Below are positions 50,212 through 62,693 of a DNA stretch of 64,000 nt, piece after piece. A model generated the notes under the pieces. It had not been told where the DNA came from. It saw nothing but the letters and a program-made list of their open reading frames with translations, and did no database searches. Every line of letters starts with the position of its first letter. Position 1 is the first letter of the stretch. The translations under genes and the position numbers were made by a program. This DNA comes from Psoroptes ovis (lineage: Eukaryota; Arthropoda; Arachnida; Sarcoptiformes; Psoroptidae), in contig PQWQ01000002.1 of assembly GCA_002943765.1 (NCBI GenBank), positions 2,480,001 through 2,544,000 of the forward strand, given 5' to 3'.

Positions 50212-50665
50212 ATAAGATATACGTGGTGGGGAACGCAATTTTGGATTGACATTAACTTTCTTTTTTCACGAAAATAAACTTATGACACAACAACAAGTTT
50301 TTTTTTTTTTGTAAAAATTTTATTTATTGATAAAAAAAATGATAATGACCATGACAATGACAACATTTGATGAAAAGAACGACTGACTGAATCATAATTG
50401 ACAAATTTTTTTTTTTTTTTTTTTTGATTAAAATGACGGAAAATATATACATTATGAGAAAGGAATGTGATAGAAAGGTAATTAAATCGAGGATGTTTTG
50501 AATACTTTAAATCATAACGATGTGCATGTTTAGCCAATGTGATTAAATTGGAATTTTTGCCAAATATGGTAATCAGCTAAACATTATCATCATTAAGCTA
50601 ACGATTTAAAAATTAATGATGTTAAATAACATCTCTTTAGATCAATCACTACCATTTCTATTACA
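50212..50665 (-). repeat. 5' long terminal repeat
   Basis: 454 bp; same sequence as the left LTR apart from shorter T runs. It should hold the promoter of the element, which reads towards lower coordinates. Only 35 bp separate its end from the start codon of the polyprotein. Confidence 0.95.
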
Positions 50666-50670
50666 AATAT
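50666..50670. repeat. Target-site duplication, right copy
   Basis: AATAT directly after the right LTR end TTACA, equal to the left copy at 43510-43514. Confidence 0.75.
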
Positions 50671-51801
50671 AAACATGTTTATCATTCATTATTGTCATTA
50701 TCCATTTTTTTTTGTATATCGTTAATTCTGCTAAATTGACCATTTCAAATTGTATTTCGGCTTTGATTAAATTGATTTTCAATCTTGTGATTAATCTTAA
50801 TGTGATTTATATTATTTTCCATGTCTCATTAGTGTATATGCAAATTGATATAATATTAGGGCTTTTCGCTTTTTTTTCAATCATTTCTGTTCTACATATT
50901 TGGTACGATTATGAATTATGGTGGATTTGTTTTTTTAACGTAGCGATTTCGGACCCAATTTAATTTTCATGATCCAGAAATTTCTGATCTTATCTTCCCA
51001 CATAATCATCGATTATATTTCTCACCAAACCTGACTATTATTGTCGATTGTTTTTGAATTTTTTGAAAATTTTGAAATTTTCATTTTTTTTAATGGATTT
51101 TTTTGGATCAAATAACCACATGATGCCATATGTTATTATGCGATTTCTTCGCTTTAAGAAACCAAAAAAAATAGTGGAAACAATTAACAGCAATCAAATA
51201 TATTGGTTAAATGCTTATTATTATTTATAGTTTATTTAATTTTGTAGAAGGAAAAAAGAACGAGAGAAAAAAAATAATGGAAAAATATGAAAAATGAAAA
51301 GGAAAATAAAAAATGATTACAAACAAAAATTTATTATGCTATTTTTGATTATTTCCTTCATTTCATTCATTGATTCATGATTGTTTGATTAAGTCAGTCA
51401 ATATTTTTTTTCGGGAAATTGTTTCCAAATAAGCGGATTAATTTTTATTTTTGGCATTGGTGGCTGTGATGGATATTTAGTCTATTTTTTTTCGTATCGA
51501 GATCAAACAATATTCGTAAAGATATAAGAATGATTTGAATGCTTTTTTTCTTCTTCGATGATTTTTCTTGTTGCAAATTGTAATAATCGATATTTGATTA
51601 GAAATATTATATTTTTCTTCTTTGATTATATGTGTGTGTGATATAACATTTAAATAAAAATAAACAATGAAAAAATATTGATAATCAATTTTATACATTC
51701 GATAATAAATAGATTTTTGGATGATAATAGAAAATATTCATAATTATTATTTTTTTATAATATATATTTATAAACAATTTATTATAATCAAGGTCCAGGT
51801 T
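50671..51801. other. Intergenic stretch between retroelement and ECT2 3' end
   Basis: 1.1 kb of AT-rich DNA. A minus-strand AATAAA at 51778-51783 lies 19 bp past the ECT2 stop and may be its polyadenylation signal. Short frames here show no known content. Confidence 0.6.
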
Positions 51802-54800
51802 TCATTTATTCATACGTATTAGATCAGTCAAGGCACCTTTGTAATATTTTTTTCTCGGTATTGGTGTTGCTGGTAAACTAAAATTATCAACATTATTTTG
51901 GAAATCCTATTTTATTTTCAAATGATGATAATAAAAATAAATAGAAATTTGTTATCATATCATGAAATTTTCCAAAAAATAAAATATCCTTACCGTTGAT
52001 TCGATATGATATGGATTTATATCATGATGATTATGATTGTTATTAATTTTTGATTGACTATAATCAGATCGAATAATATTATTATTATCATTATAATTAT
52101 TATGATGATGATTGATATTATTATTTTCATTAGTATTATTATTATTATTGTTATTATTACTACAAGTTAAACGATTGGCTGTTTTTGGCGTGTGAAAAAA
52201 ATTTAAATTAAAAACTCTTGAAAAACGTGATGGTGATGATGATGCGATAGCTGCAGCAGCAGCTGCTGATGATGCTGCTATATTATCTAATGATGCTGAA
52301 ACTTGTCGATGTATGGACATGCTACGATTGAGACGATCTTTGGCACGTTTTAATACGAATTTCGATTTATTTAATGAACGTGTTAGTAGTAATAAATAAT
52401 CGAAATCGATTGAACGAAAATTTCCTTTTTTTAGAAACTAAATTGAAAAATTTTTATGATTCTTTAGTTTACGACCGTGAAAGCGATAATGACAAGAATA
52501 CCTGAATTTCATCTTTATCAATTTCATATTCATTCAATGAAGAAATACAATGTGAATAGGCATTGACTAAATCGTTGATAAATTTATCTTTTTTAATTGT
52601 GTTATCTTTTACAATAAATGGAAATGTATGAAAATATCTTTCTTCATGCTTGACAAACAACGCAAATGCTTCTGCATATGATGGATCAAGATCTATTTCG
52701 AAAAATTAATGAATTAATTTAAAAAATATCGAATTATTCAATTTATCGATTCTTAAATACCTGCTTCATCAAATTCATTTATAATACACCTGATTGCTGA
52801 TAATTCGATCGTCTCAATGAAGCGATAAATTTTTTTCGCTTTTTTCGCTGAACTTGGTGGCATGTTGGCACGATCTTTCAATGACGTCGTTCGTGTTACT
52901 TGACGTTTTTTACATAACTTTATCAAATGAATAATCTATTTAGCAAAATTTAATAATAACAATAAATGATTGACATACCAAAATACAATCTGTGAACAGT
53001 AATAATGTAAACATTGTGTTCTCGAGTTTTTTGTAATTTTGTTCGTAATCTTCGATACTTTCTTTTTCTAACAATATTTTTACATCACATTTTTCTATGA
53101 AATGGCGATTGGCAGATAATAATGTTGCTGGACAATCTTCGATATTGTTCATCAATTCGAACAATTCCATTTGTCCTTCAGTTTTTTTCTTACCAATATT
53201 TATAATTCTGATTTTTTTTGAATGAATAAATAAAATGATTACAGAGATTAATTAAATTTATCCAGAATTTACATGGTAATATAATTAAAAGAAAAATTTA
53301 CATACTTATTAACTGATATGATTGTTTCTAATGCATCATTCAATAATTTATAATCTGGATGTAATTTATTCGTATGATCCAATAGAGCTACAAGAGAAAA
53401 TACATTAGAAAATGTTAATTAATTTTCTTATCTAAAATCTTACTTCGTAAATATAATTCAATGCGTGGTAATCTTTGTATTGGATTAATTAATAATTCTT
53501 GAAATGTTTGTTTGCGACATTCACGTGATTCTTGACTAGCTTTTAAAAAAGATTTGAATCTAGGATATTTACGCATACATTGTTCAATCATTTCTTTGGT
53601 TTTTTCGTAGAAATTTACATATTGAGGATATACAGTAAGGAAATCTTGTTTCTATGGATTAAAAACATAGGGGAAATTAAATCTTTGATTAATTTTCAAT
53701 TAATAATTATGTCAAAAATTTACATGTTTTTGAAATATTTTTCCTATTTCATTTTCAGTTCTCCAATTATTTACAACGGTTTCTAATTCATTTAGGATTT
53801 TTTCATGCACATTGATGATTGGCGGCAGTCCACCAAACATTGTTTTCAATTCGATTTCATTTGGTAATTCACCATCATATTGATGATTTTTCAATGGATC
53901 ACGGAAAATCTGAAATAACATCGAAAAATAATGATTTATGATAGAGGAAAAATCATTTGAACGCTCAAACCTTTAAGATATCTTTGAGAATTGTTACATA
54001 ATTCAATTCTGTTTGAAATAATTCTTGCGTAATCGCTTGCTTTTTGAGATCATTTTTTTCAGCACCAGCTATTATTTGATAAATAAATAATTAGATAATC
54101 AATTTTATTATTTGACTTAAATCACCAAATTACCAATTAATTTTTCGTCCAATGATATATCAAAATTTGGACTAGTTACTGAACTGTTTAACAAATTTTT
54201 TGCAATGATCGAGCAATCATTTTTTAATGGACTCTGACAACATTTACTTTTATCATCATTCAACTGTATATTAAATGAGTAATCATCTTCTGGTTGACGG
54301 TAACTTAATTCTATAGATTTTTCAAGCCACTGTTGAATGGAATAGAACAATGAGTATGATTAGTCATCTATTTTTGAAGATATTTTTTGTTTTATTATAC
54401 TCACCAAATTCGAAACAATAAAATTTGGTAATTTTGAATATTTTTTCATTAAATCTGGTATGTCTACATCGGCTGGATTATTAATAACCAAATGCGTTGT
54501 ATTTGCTTCATATAAAGATATGGAATAGCCCCTATTCTCAATGACTAATTTTGTTTTTTCACCGATTTCTTTTTGTGAATAATTGAATAATGATATTCGC
54601 AAATCTTTTAATGGTGGTAGCCTGAATTCTGTCAATATTTTTTCATCATTTGGATTAAAATCCGATTGTCGTCGATGCTCCCATACAAAATCTATCCATT
54701 CTTTTCTTAAAATTGGTAAACTATAGATTGCTGCTAGCTAAATTTCATATAAGGAATGATCGATTCATTAAATATGGAATATCAAATTCAAGAAAAGATT

Positions 54801-55714
54801 AATTACATTATAATTATCGGAATCCGTTTTCGATTCAATCAGATGCGTTCGTTCAAAAGATCTTCCACTCTTCATATCTTTACGACTTTGTCCGCCTAGA
54901 TAGCGTATTATGTTTAAATATTTATTTGTCTCTTGCTAAAAATTATAAAATCGATGGAAATGGATTCTATTAATTTTTTTGATGTCTATAATAATTTTCT
55001 TATATTACCGTTTTGCGTTTATCATAAACAGAAAAACATATAATAAAATCTTTCATGAGGTAATTATACAATGGATTCTTTGGTAATGGTAAACTCTGCA
55101 ACAAATAATATAATCGATTCAAATTAATCAGTTTGTAACATAGATGAAATAATAATAATTTACCATACGATTTGTTATACAATGATCAACAATAATATCA
55201 CTGATTATTGGTTTGCGTTGTGCTGATAAATGATTGAATAATGGTCCATCAAAGGTACTACTGATATAAAGAACAATTTTTTCATTATTATTATTTCTAT
55301 CATTATCCGCATCATTGGAATTTTCAGTACAATTATTAATATTGACATTATTATTATCATTATTTGAATTATTATTCATGACATCTTCACTATTACGATT
55401 ATTATTTTTTGTATCATCATTTTTATGATTATCATTGTGATTCAATGTTGATGATTTTTCATTGATATCTGTTTGTAATTTAACATCGAAATAAAAATTC
55501 TATGTAACGGAAATGAATAAATCATTGTTTAAGAATAATTAATTGAATAATAAAAGTATAATTATACCTCTTTGATTGAATTGATGAATTTTTCATTATC
55601 AAATAATTCTTTATCAATGATTATTAATTGATGTATATTATTAGAATTCATGTTAGTTGGTTTCATTGTTTTCGATGTTGTATTAGTGTTCGTTTCCGAT
55701 GAAGATGTATCCAT
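51802..55714 (-). CDS. pbl: Rho guanine-nucleotide exchange factor ECT2 / Pebble
   Basis: Fifteen phase-consistent minus-strand exons: 55568-55714, 55164-55499, 55009-55095, 54807-54935, 54405-54737, 54134-54329, 53971-54068, 53724-53909, 53444-53651, 53306-53387, 52979-53207, 52761-52935, 52502-52692, 51994-52437, 51802-51906; 981 residues (human 883-914). ECT2 activates RhoA at the cell equator in cytokinesis. Seen: N-terminal BRCT modules (YISSTFDGPLFNHL; DFIICFSVYDKRKT; LGGQSRKDM; then LPPLKDLRISLFNY to LPNFIVSNL); DH domain from ITQELFQTELNYVTIL through MFGGLPPIINVHEKIL, FKSFLKASQESRECRKQ and LLINPIQRLPRIELYL; a PH segment with NIEDCPATLLSANRHF and LLLFTDCIL; and a basic, Ser/Ala- and Asn-rich tail with FSRVFNLNFFHTPKTA, like the human nuclear-localising tail. 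An Asn/Asp-rich insertion sits in the first BRCT exon. Confidence 0.95.
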
Positions 55715-56437
55715 CGTTTCATATCAAGCGAAGTCAATGACTTTTATTTTTAATAAATTTTTTTTCGTTTCGTTTTTCTATGAATTAATGTTGTATGAAT
55801 TGTTAGGAAAAACGATCATCGATTTGATCGATAAATGATAGTAATGATAATGCCTGTCTATGAATTATGATGTTGATGTTGATGATAATGACAACAATTA
55901 TAATGAATGAATGAATGTGTTGACGATGATGATGATGATGATGATACTCTAAACAAATTGTAAACACATAAATAATAATAATAATAAAGAACCGACAAAT
56001 CGATAATTGAATGAATAAATAAATAAATAAATGATGTATGGATGTACAATCAATGTAAATCAAATGTATTTTAAGGAGTGAGAAAAAAAACTAATCACCA
56101 AAACAAAAAACAACAACAAAAAACAATTTCGAAATGTTTTTTTAAATTTTTCCTATGAAAGTTTCTTCGATATTTTTTTCTAATAATCAATTATTAATTG
56201 AAATTTTCACATAAAAATCAATCAATCAATTATCGACTATTAATTAATTAATTAATCAATCATATTCACATTATTCTTAACTGATAATTATCGATTTTCA
56301 TTTTCTATTGGTGAATAAATGAAATCACAAATTAAATGAAAACAAAACAAAAAAAAAACCAAACAAAAAATTTTCAACAATTTCAAACCAAAGAGTAAAA
56401 AACAAATATTCAAAGAGTATTATAAGCTATTATTGTT

Positions 56438-56468
<31 letters not shown>

Positions 56469-59400
56469 TAATATTCATAATACTAATTACAATTAAAATG
56501 AAAATATATTAAAATAATAAATGTTTTCATTTCTTATTTGCGATTCATATATTAATATTTAATTTTTTACTACTACCACTTTGTCACAATAATTATTATT
56601 ATCATTGATGTTGATGTTGATGATGATGAAAATTTTCTACTAATCAAAAACATATTAACATATACAACTAATAATACAATATATTTTACTACAACAACAA
56701 CAACAACAACGAAAAACATTGAAAACATTTTTTCAAATATCTGAACATTTTAAGCCGAGCTATTGGATTAATATTTATAAATATATTCAATTAAACTGAT
56801 TCATCATTAACATCATCATCATCAACATTTAGCATCAAGATGATCATGACCATGATTATTAATAAAAATTAAATCAAGACACTCTATACAAGAAATAAAT
56901 TACTTTGTCTTGGCATATATTTTTGTTTTTTACCAGTTTTCTTGGTTAAAACGTTTTTCTTTTTTACATTGCGAAGCAACAGGCGTTATATGTGCTGTTT
57001 GCATCTTTCAAGTGATCATATATAGTCGAGTTTTGTTTTCTGTTGATGCTTTAAAATCTTTTTGAATTAATTTAAAATATTATAACTATAATATGATTAT
57101 AATCATTGAATTTATAGTTTGAAAAAAGAAAATCTTGAACAATTTTCAAAATATTGAGAATAATAATAAAAATGACATGCATATCATGATGAGCTTTAGA
57201 TCATGATGATGATGATTTACTTATCATACTTATTGCTTTTAATTGTTTTCATATCATTATTTTATTATGTTAAAATCAACTACAATTCATTCATTTATTA
57301 TCATTATTCATATTGATCAATGTTTAAGAAAAATTAACCAAGGTTTTTCATTCGTTTCTTCTTTTCTTTACAATATTCCAAACAAAAAAAAATTATTTTT
57401 AATTATACAAATACGAATGCATCGGAATTTATTTGCTTTACAATTATTATTACGATCATAAATTTTACAAAAAGTTTTACTCCAAACGAAAAACTTTTGA
57501 GAACAAAAAGAATTTTTGTTCTTCGATATTCTTGATGTTATATCTTGATATTTATATATGTTAATAATGAATTTATGGATACAATATGCATGTAAATATA
57601 TCAAATGTAAATATACAAAACTTACTTGCTTATTCTTTGATTATTATTCTTTTTCTTAGCTTCTGAATTTTACGAATTAAATGACTTTTTGAGGTTTTTT
57701 CAGTCTATCTCTGCAGTTATTTATTATTTACAAGGCAAAACTTGGAATATCTAAATGTTGAATACATATAACAATAATTATAATAAAAACACATGATTTA
57801 TAATGATTTTTTTCGGAATCAATTCTGATAATTTCAATGTTATTCTGCGTGGAAAATTTTGTTGAATATTTGCATAAGAATGGCGGCAAAACATTGATTT
57901 GAATAAGATAAATTTTCGCTTTTCGATGCGAGAAAATGGGAAAATTCTAACAAATTCTCACCGATGTAAATTAGGAACGAACGAAAACAAAACAACCCAT
58001 AACTGGCTGACAATTGTTGCTTCAATTGTTGTATTTCAGTGTGGAAATATTATATCTCGTATTTTAGCCGTTGCGAAAAAAAAAACAAAATGAAAAGTAA
58101 TGAATGAAACGTAAGTTTATTCTTGTTTGTTTGCTTTTAACTAACCAGATGGCAGTGACTTTATACGGAACAAATTGAAACGCCATCTCTTGAATTTCAT
58201 TCGTACTTTTTTGAATTTTTAAATTTTCTAACTCGGTGCAATTCGCTGCACAACTTGCGTACTTTCAATGAAATCAAATTGAATTGAATCTGATTAATTC
58301 TAATTGAATTGGATTAAATGTTAATAAACATCGATTTATTAAGAATTATTATCAGTTTATTGATTAATATCATTACTTTAAAAGAAAAAAAATCATCAAA
58401 TAATTTTAATTAATTAAATAAAATTTTCATTTCATTTTTTACATTGATTTGTGAATTCAACTTTTGTTTTCGTTTAAAGTTATTTTGTTTTAATTTTTGT
58501 ACTGATTTTTTTTATATTTCTCAATAATTAATTATGTTGATCATAATTGTCTTAATGAATTTTTGTTTGATAATCTCAAGCGCCTGTTTGTTTATTTTGA
58601 AAATATAAATAATAACATAGAATACACATCGATCATTTTATATATTTAAATGGGGCAAAAATTCATCATTTTAATCTTATAAAATAAAGAGAGAACAAAA
58701 AAAAATCTCTTGTCGAAAAAAGACTTTTGTCAAAAAAAGAATATCTTGTAAAATATGTCGTAGATGTAATGTAGGTAGGTGTCTGCATTTTTTGTGTATA
58801 TTTGGTAATAATCATAATAATAATGTTAATAATAGAAAAAATCATGATAATAATTATGTGGAATTTACATTTAGAACAAAAGAAAATTGAAATTCAAAGA
58901 TTGTTGCAATAAATTTAGGCATTTTCTATATAAATAATATTGAAGAATTAAGATAGAAACATTTTCATTCAAAAAAAAAGATGGTCAGAAGACAGTAGAA
59001 TTTTCAGAATTTCAAGAATCAATGATTATTGATCAATCATTGATTTGTATTTTTTGTTTCACTAATCAAAATTCATTGCCTGTGTGTATTTTTGGGATAA
59101 GTTTTGATAATGTCGAAGTCTTATTGTGATTCATAGAGTTGATGATAACAATGATTGGTAGTCGACGAAAGAAGAATAAAAGAAATTATCGTATGGATGA
59201 TAATAATAATAACACAAATAATTATCATGTTTTCATGATTGATAATGATAAAATCATAGAAAAAGAAAGGTAAGGCTTGTAATCATTGTGTTGTTTTTGT
59301 AATGAATTAATTTTGTGTTGATTCCTGTTTTAAATATTTTTTAAAATTGAATTTCTTTGTATATCGACAACGTGTAATTGTGTGTCTGCGTGTGTTCATG

Positions 59401-60390
59401 TTTGATAGGTTGTATCAATTGAAATATTGATTTTAAATTTAAAAAAAAAATTGTGGCAGTCAAAAACTGAATTAATTAAATATTGTTTTTTGTCGATAGT
59501 GAAATATTGTTGTAATCATAATGATAAATATGTGTTAGTGTGAGTGTGATCAATATTGGTTTAGAAAGAATCCTTGTGTTGATATTTTGTAAGTTATATT
59601 GAAATTTACTTAAATGATTTTTCTTCTCTTAAAATTTTCAACTTGTAAATGAATAAATGAATGAATCAATCAATCAATGAATCAATTAATTGAAAATTTG
59701 TTTATCTTCAAAAATGAATTTAATTATTTGATTATAATAATCGAAGAAAAAAAAAAGAAAAAACACATTTAAAATGATAAAAACAGAGGAATTAAGGGGA
59801 AATTGAAGAAAAAAAAATTGTAATAATAATAACAATAGTAATAGTAATAATATCGTTGAAATTATTATAATTACCATTATCATTAATATAAATGTATGTA
59901 TTCATGTATGCATATCTGTGAAAATTTTACTATTAATTTTATCAATGTTTTCTTTTTCGCTTCTGCTGATGATGAAGGATTAATTTTACTATTATTAATA
60001 TTATTAATTCATTTATTGATTAGTATCATTATTATAAAATCAATTGCTGCTCTTATGCTGTTTTCATGAAGTATGATGTAATAAGAAACAATATTATTCT
60101 ATCATTTTTCATCGTAGAAAATTAGTGCCAACTGATCAGCATTTGCGAAAATGTGAAAAATATATATATAAATGTACGCCAAAAGATATAAAAGACACAT
60201 AGATTATTTAAGAATCAAATTAAAATGAAAGAAATTGAAATATAATAAAATTAGAAAGAATTGCCTGTTACACATATCACATCATCATCTTTCATTTTAA
60301 ATATGTGCAATGTAATAATAGTGATCATGATTTTTTTCATCTCTGTTCATTAAAATTTATCGTCCTAATATTTTGAATATAAATAATCAT
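55715..60390. other. Intergenic AT-rich stretch between ECT2 and YTHDF
   Basis: 4.7 kb with several simple repeats: an AAT array at about 56438-56468, an AAC array near 56690-56710, and GAT runs near 55925-55945 and 57200. It contains the ECT2 promoter and the YTHDF 3' region. Frames are short and low in complexity; none was recognised. Confidence 0.6.
56438..56468. repeat. (AAT)n microsatellite
   Basis: About ten tandem AAT units, slightly interrupted at the right end. It is the cleanest trinucleotide array in the window's non-coding DNA. Confidence 0.8.
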
Positions 60391-62693
60391 CTAATTGGAT
60401 CTCCACGAATGATGATTGCCGTCATTATTTCTATTATGATCAATGGTAGGTGGATGATGACCATAATCATGCTGTGGTGGCGGTGAATAGTACGAATCAG
60501 AATTTCCAGCACCTCGACCATAACCAGAATCTCTCTGATAATAAGATTCAGCTCGATTATTATAATCACGACCTCTATAATTATGCCCACCAAAATTATT
60601 ATTATTATTATTATTTCTGAAATTGTTTCGATACTGGGGTGGAGGCGGTGGTGCATTGCCTTGTGCATAAGAATCACGATAACCATTACGATGATCCATT
60701 CCACCACCACGATTATCAGGGTAGGAACGGGGCTTATTATAATTGGTATTGCCACGATAAGGTCCATTTACCGATTCATGACGATGTGGGGGTGGCTGAT
60801 AAGAATTTGATTGCATCGGTTTCTGGGGATTGGGATAATAATTATTCACATGTGGTGGTGGCGAAGACATATTAGGTCTTTGCCGCTGGTGTTGATGATT
60901 TTGATGCTGCTGTGGATGTTGTTGCTGATGATGATTAGATGTTAAATTCATCTTTTCTTCATTTTGTTTCTTTTCATAATGAAGAAAATCATCAAAAATC
61001 GATGTGGCATGTTTATGGTTGTGTATGATGGTCATCACTTTTTTTCCTTGTTCAAATGGAACTTCTTGAGTGTCCCTTGAATTTGTCACTGGTTTGTTTT
61101 CATTATTTTCCAATGTTATGTGCCTAAGCTCATCATTTGGTACATCTTTCACATAAATCCATTTAACTTTGAATTGACCTTTCCATTTATCTTGTGACCA
61201 AACTCCTGATAAAGCATCGTAATCAACACGCGACATCATTTGAGCTACCCCACAGAAATGGCCTGCAGAAAGGAATTGATTAAATCGATTTTTACATGAT
61301 ATTCATGAAACTCACCAGAACGGTTGACGGAAAAGAAAAGATAAATTGGACCTTTGTCTTCTTGCTGTCGAAACGCATTATCCAAACGTTTGTTGCCGTG
61401 TTCAGTGGAGCACCAAATAGAATATTTAATACTACGATGAATGTCATCTTCACTGTATGATTTAATTATGAAAAATCTTGCTTGACGAAGATTTAATTCA
61501 AATTCTTCTGGATTGTAATTATTTTCAATACGAAGCTTCTCTAACAATTGATATGAAACATCGTCAATATCATTTGCATTTGGTTCGTTTTCATCTTCAT
61601 CATCTTCTTCAGGTTCTAAATCTCTCATTGCTGGAGGTGGTGGAAGTTGATGATTGGGATATCGATCATTATTGTTGCTGTTATTGGCATAGGATTGATT
61701 GTGGTTAACATTAGGTGATTTACTGACGGGCGGCCGCGATTGTTGTGATTGATGATGTGAATAGTCCATATTATTACCGCCACGTTGATTATAATTAATT
61801 GAAGAATTTTGATTATAATTTCCATTGTGTTCATTATATTTTCCTTGTCTGATCGGCATCGAATTAGAATAAGTCGGAGTTCGTCTTGAATCGGTAGAAT
61901 TGTCAGCGGAATCAATCGGAGAATTGTTGCCATTATTTGTAACGGTGTTCCAAGAATTTTCTCTTGACACTGGCTGTGGTTGTTGAGCTGACGAAAGTGG
62001 CGGATCATTGTCAATTGGGGGAAATTTATCGATCATATTCGAAACGGGCGAATAAAGATCGTCAGAATTTGGTTGCGGTGCTGGAGATACTGATGCTGGA
62101 GGAACTGAAATCGTAGAAGCCGAAGATTTATTTGCGCCTCCAGGACCGATTGAAACACCATTCTTAGGCGAATCCCACATGGCATCCATTGCGACTGTAG
62201 GCGGTAAATGTTTTGAAGTCGTTCCAGTCAATCCTGCCATTTTAATCAATTTCAGCGATTTTGGCTGTGATTTAGCTGGTTGTGAAGCAATCGTTGCCCA
62301 TGTTGTCGATTTTTTTGCAGACGATGCGAACGATGCTAAATTACCATATTTATCAGATTTCGAAACCGATTTGTCTGTAATAAAATATAATGTATGACAT
62401 ATGTAAAAAAATCATCAGAATGTATTACCAGAATGTTGATCTATATTACTGTGATAACCGTAAAGAGAATCGTTGGCAATAACAGCGGCATTAGGGTCAC
62501 GAGCAGCAGATGAGTAGTTCAATCGATTATTGTCATTGTCAAAATTGTTTGAGCGTTGTTGATGTTGATTTCCCCAAAATGAATCATTTGAGTTGGTTGT
62601 TGATGATGAATAATAGGACGATGCGTTGTTGCCATATGTACTATTATCTTTTTGTTGATTATTTGCTCCATAGGCTTTTTGTGAGCCAAACAT
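60391..62693 (-). CDS. YTHDF-family N6-methyladenosine reader
   Basis: Three minus-strand exons, 62429-62693, 61316-62374 and 60391-61262, in phase; 731 residues. YTHDF proteins bind m6A-modified mRNA in the cytosol and steer it to decay or translation. Seen: a low-complexity Asn/Ser/Pro/Gln N-terminus with the family patch PKSLKLIKMAGLTGTTSK; the YTH domain from about 363 (LLEKLRIENNYNPEEF, FIIKSYSEDDIHRSIKYSIW) through FSVNRSGHFCGVAQM and GVWSQDKWKGQFKVKW to NENKPVTNSRDTQEVP and HKHATSIFDDFLHYEK. Three tryptophans of the m6A cage are present at about 409, 463 and 468, with the same spacing as in human YTHDF2 (432, 486, 491). The C-terminus extends far past the YTH domain with Asn/Gly/Tyr/Arg-rich sequence, unlike the vertebrate proteins. 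An upstream coding exon cannot be excluded. Confidence 0.95.

Larger units (their letters stand above)
43515..50665 (-). mobile_element. Complete env-bearing LTR retroelement (Ty3/gypsy-like Pol, BEL/Pao-like Gag)
   Basis: 7,151 bp, transcribed leftwards. Structure: 3' LTR 43515-43970, polypurine tract 43971-43980, one open frame 44045-50176, 35 bp leader, 5' LTR 50212-50665, flanked by the 5 bp repeat AATAT. The LTRs differ only in the lengths of two T runs as far as I can read, so the insertion is young. The LTR starts TGTAATAG in element orientation but does not end in the usual CA (the end reads ATCTTAT). The element lies between the CNG gene and ECT2 and interrupts no recognised gene. 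With an intact coding frame it may still be mobile, and the envelope makes it resemble insect errantiviruses. Confidence 0.95.

Noticed and set aside
55803..56063. His/Ile-rich frames next to the ECT2 start
   Set aside because: They come from GAT/ATG simple repeats upstream of ECT2 and show no domain.
60387..60875. Frames rich in Ile or His overlapping YTHDF
   Set aside because: They are other-frame readings of the YTHDF low-complexity tail.
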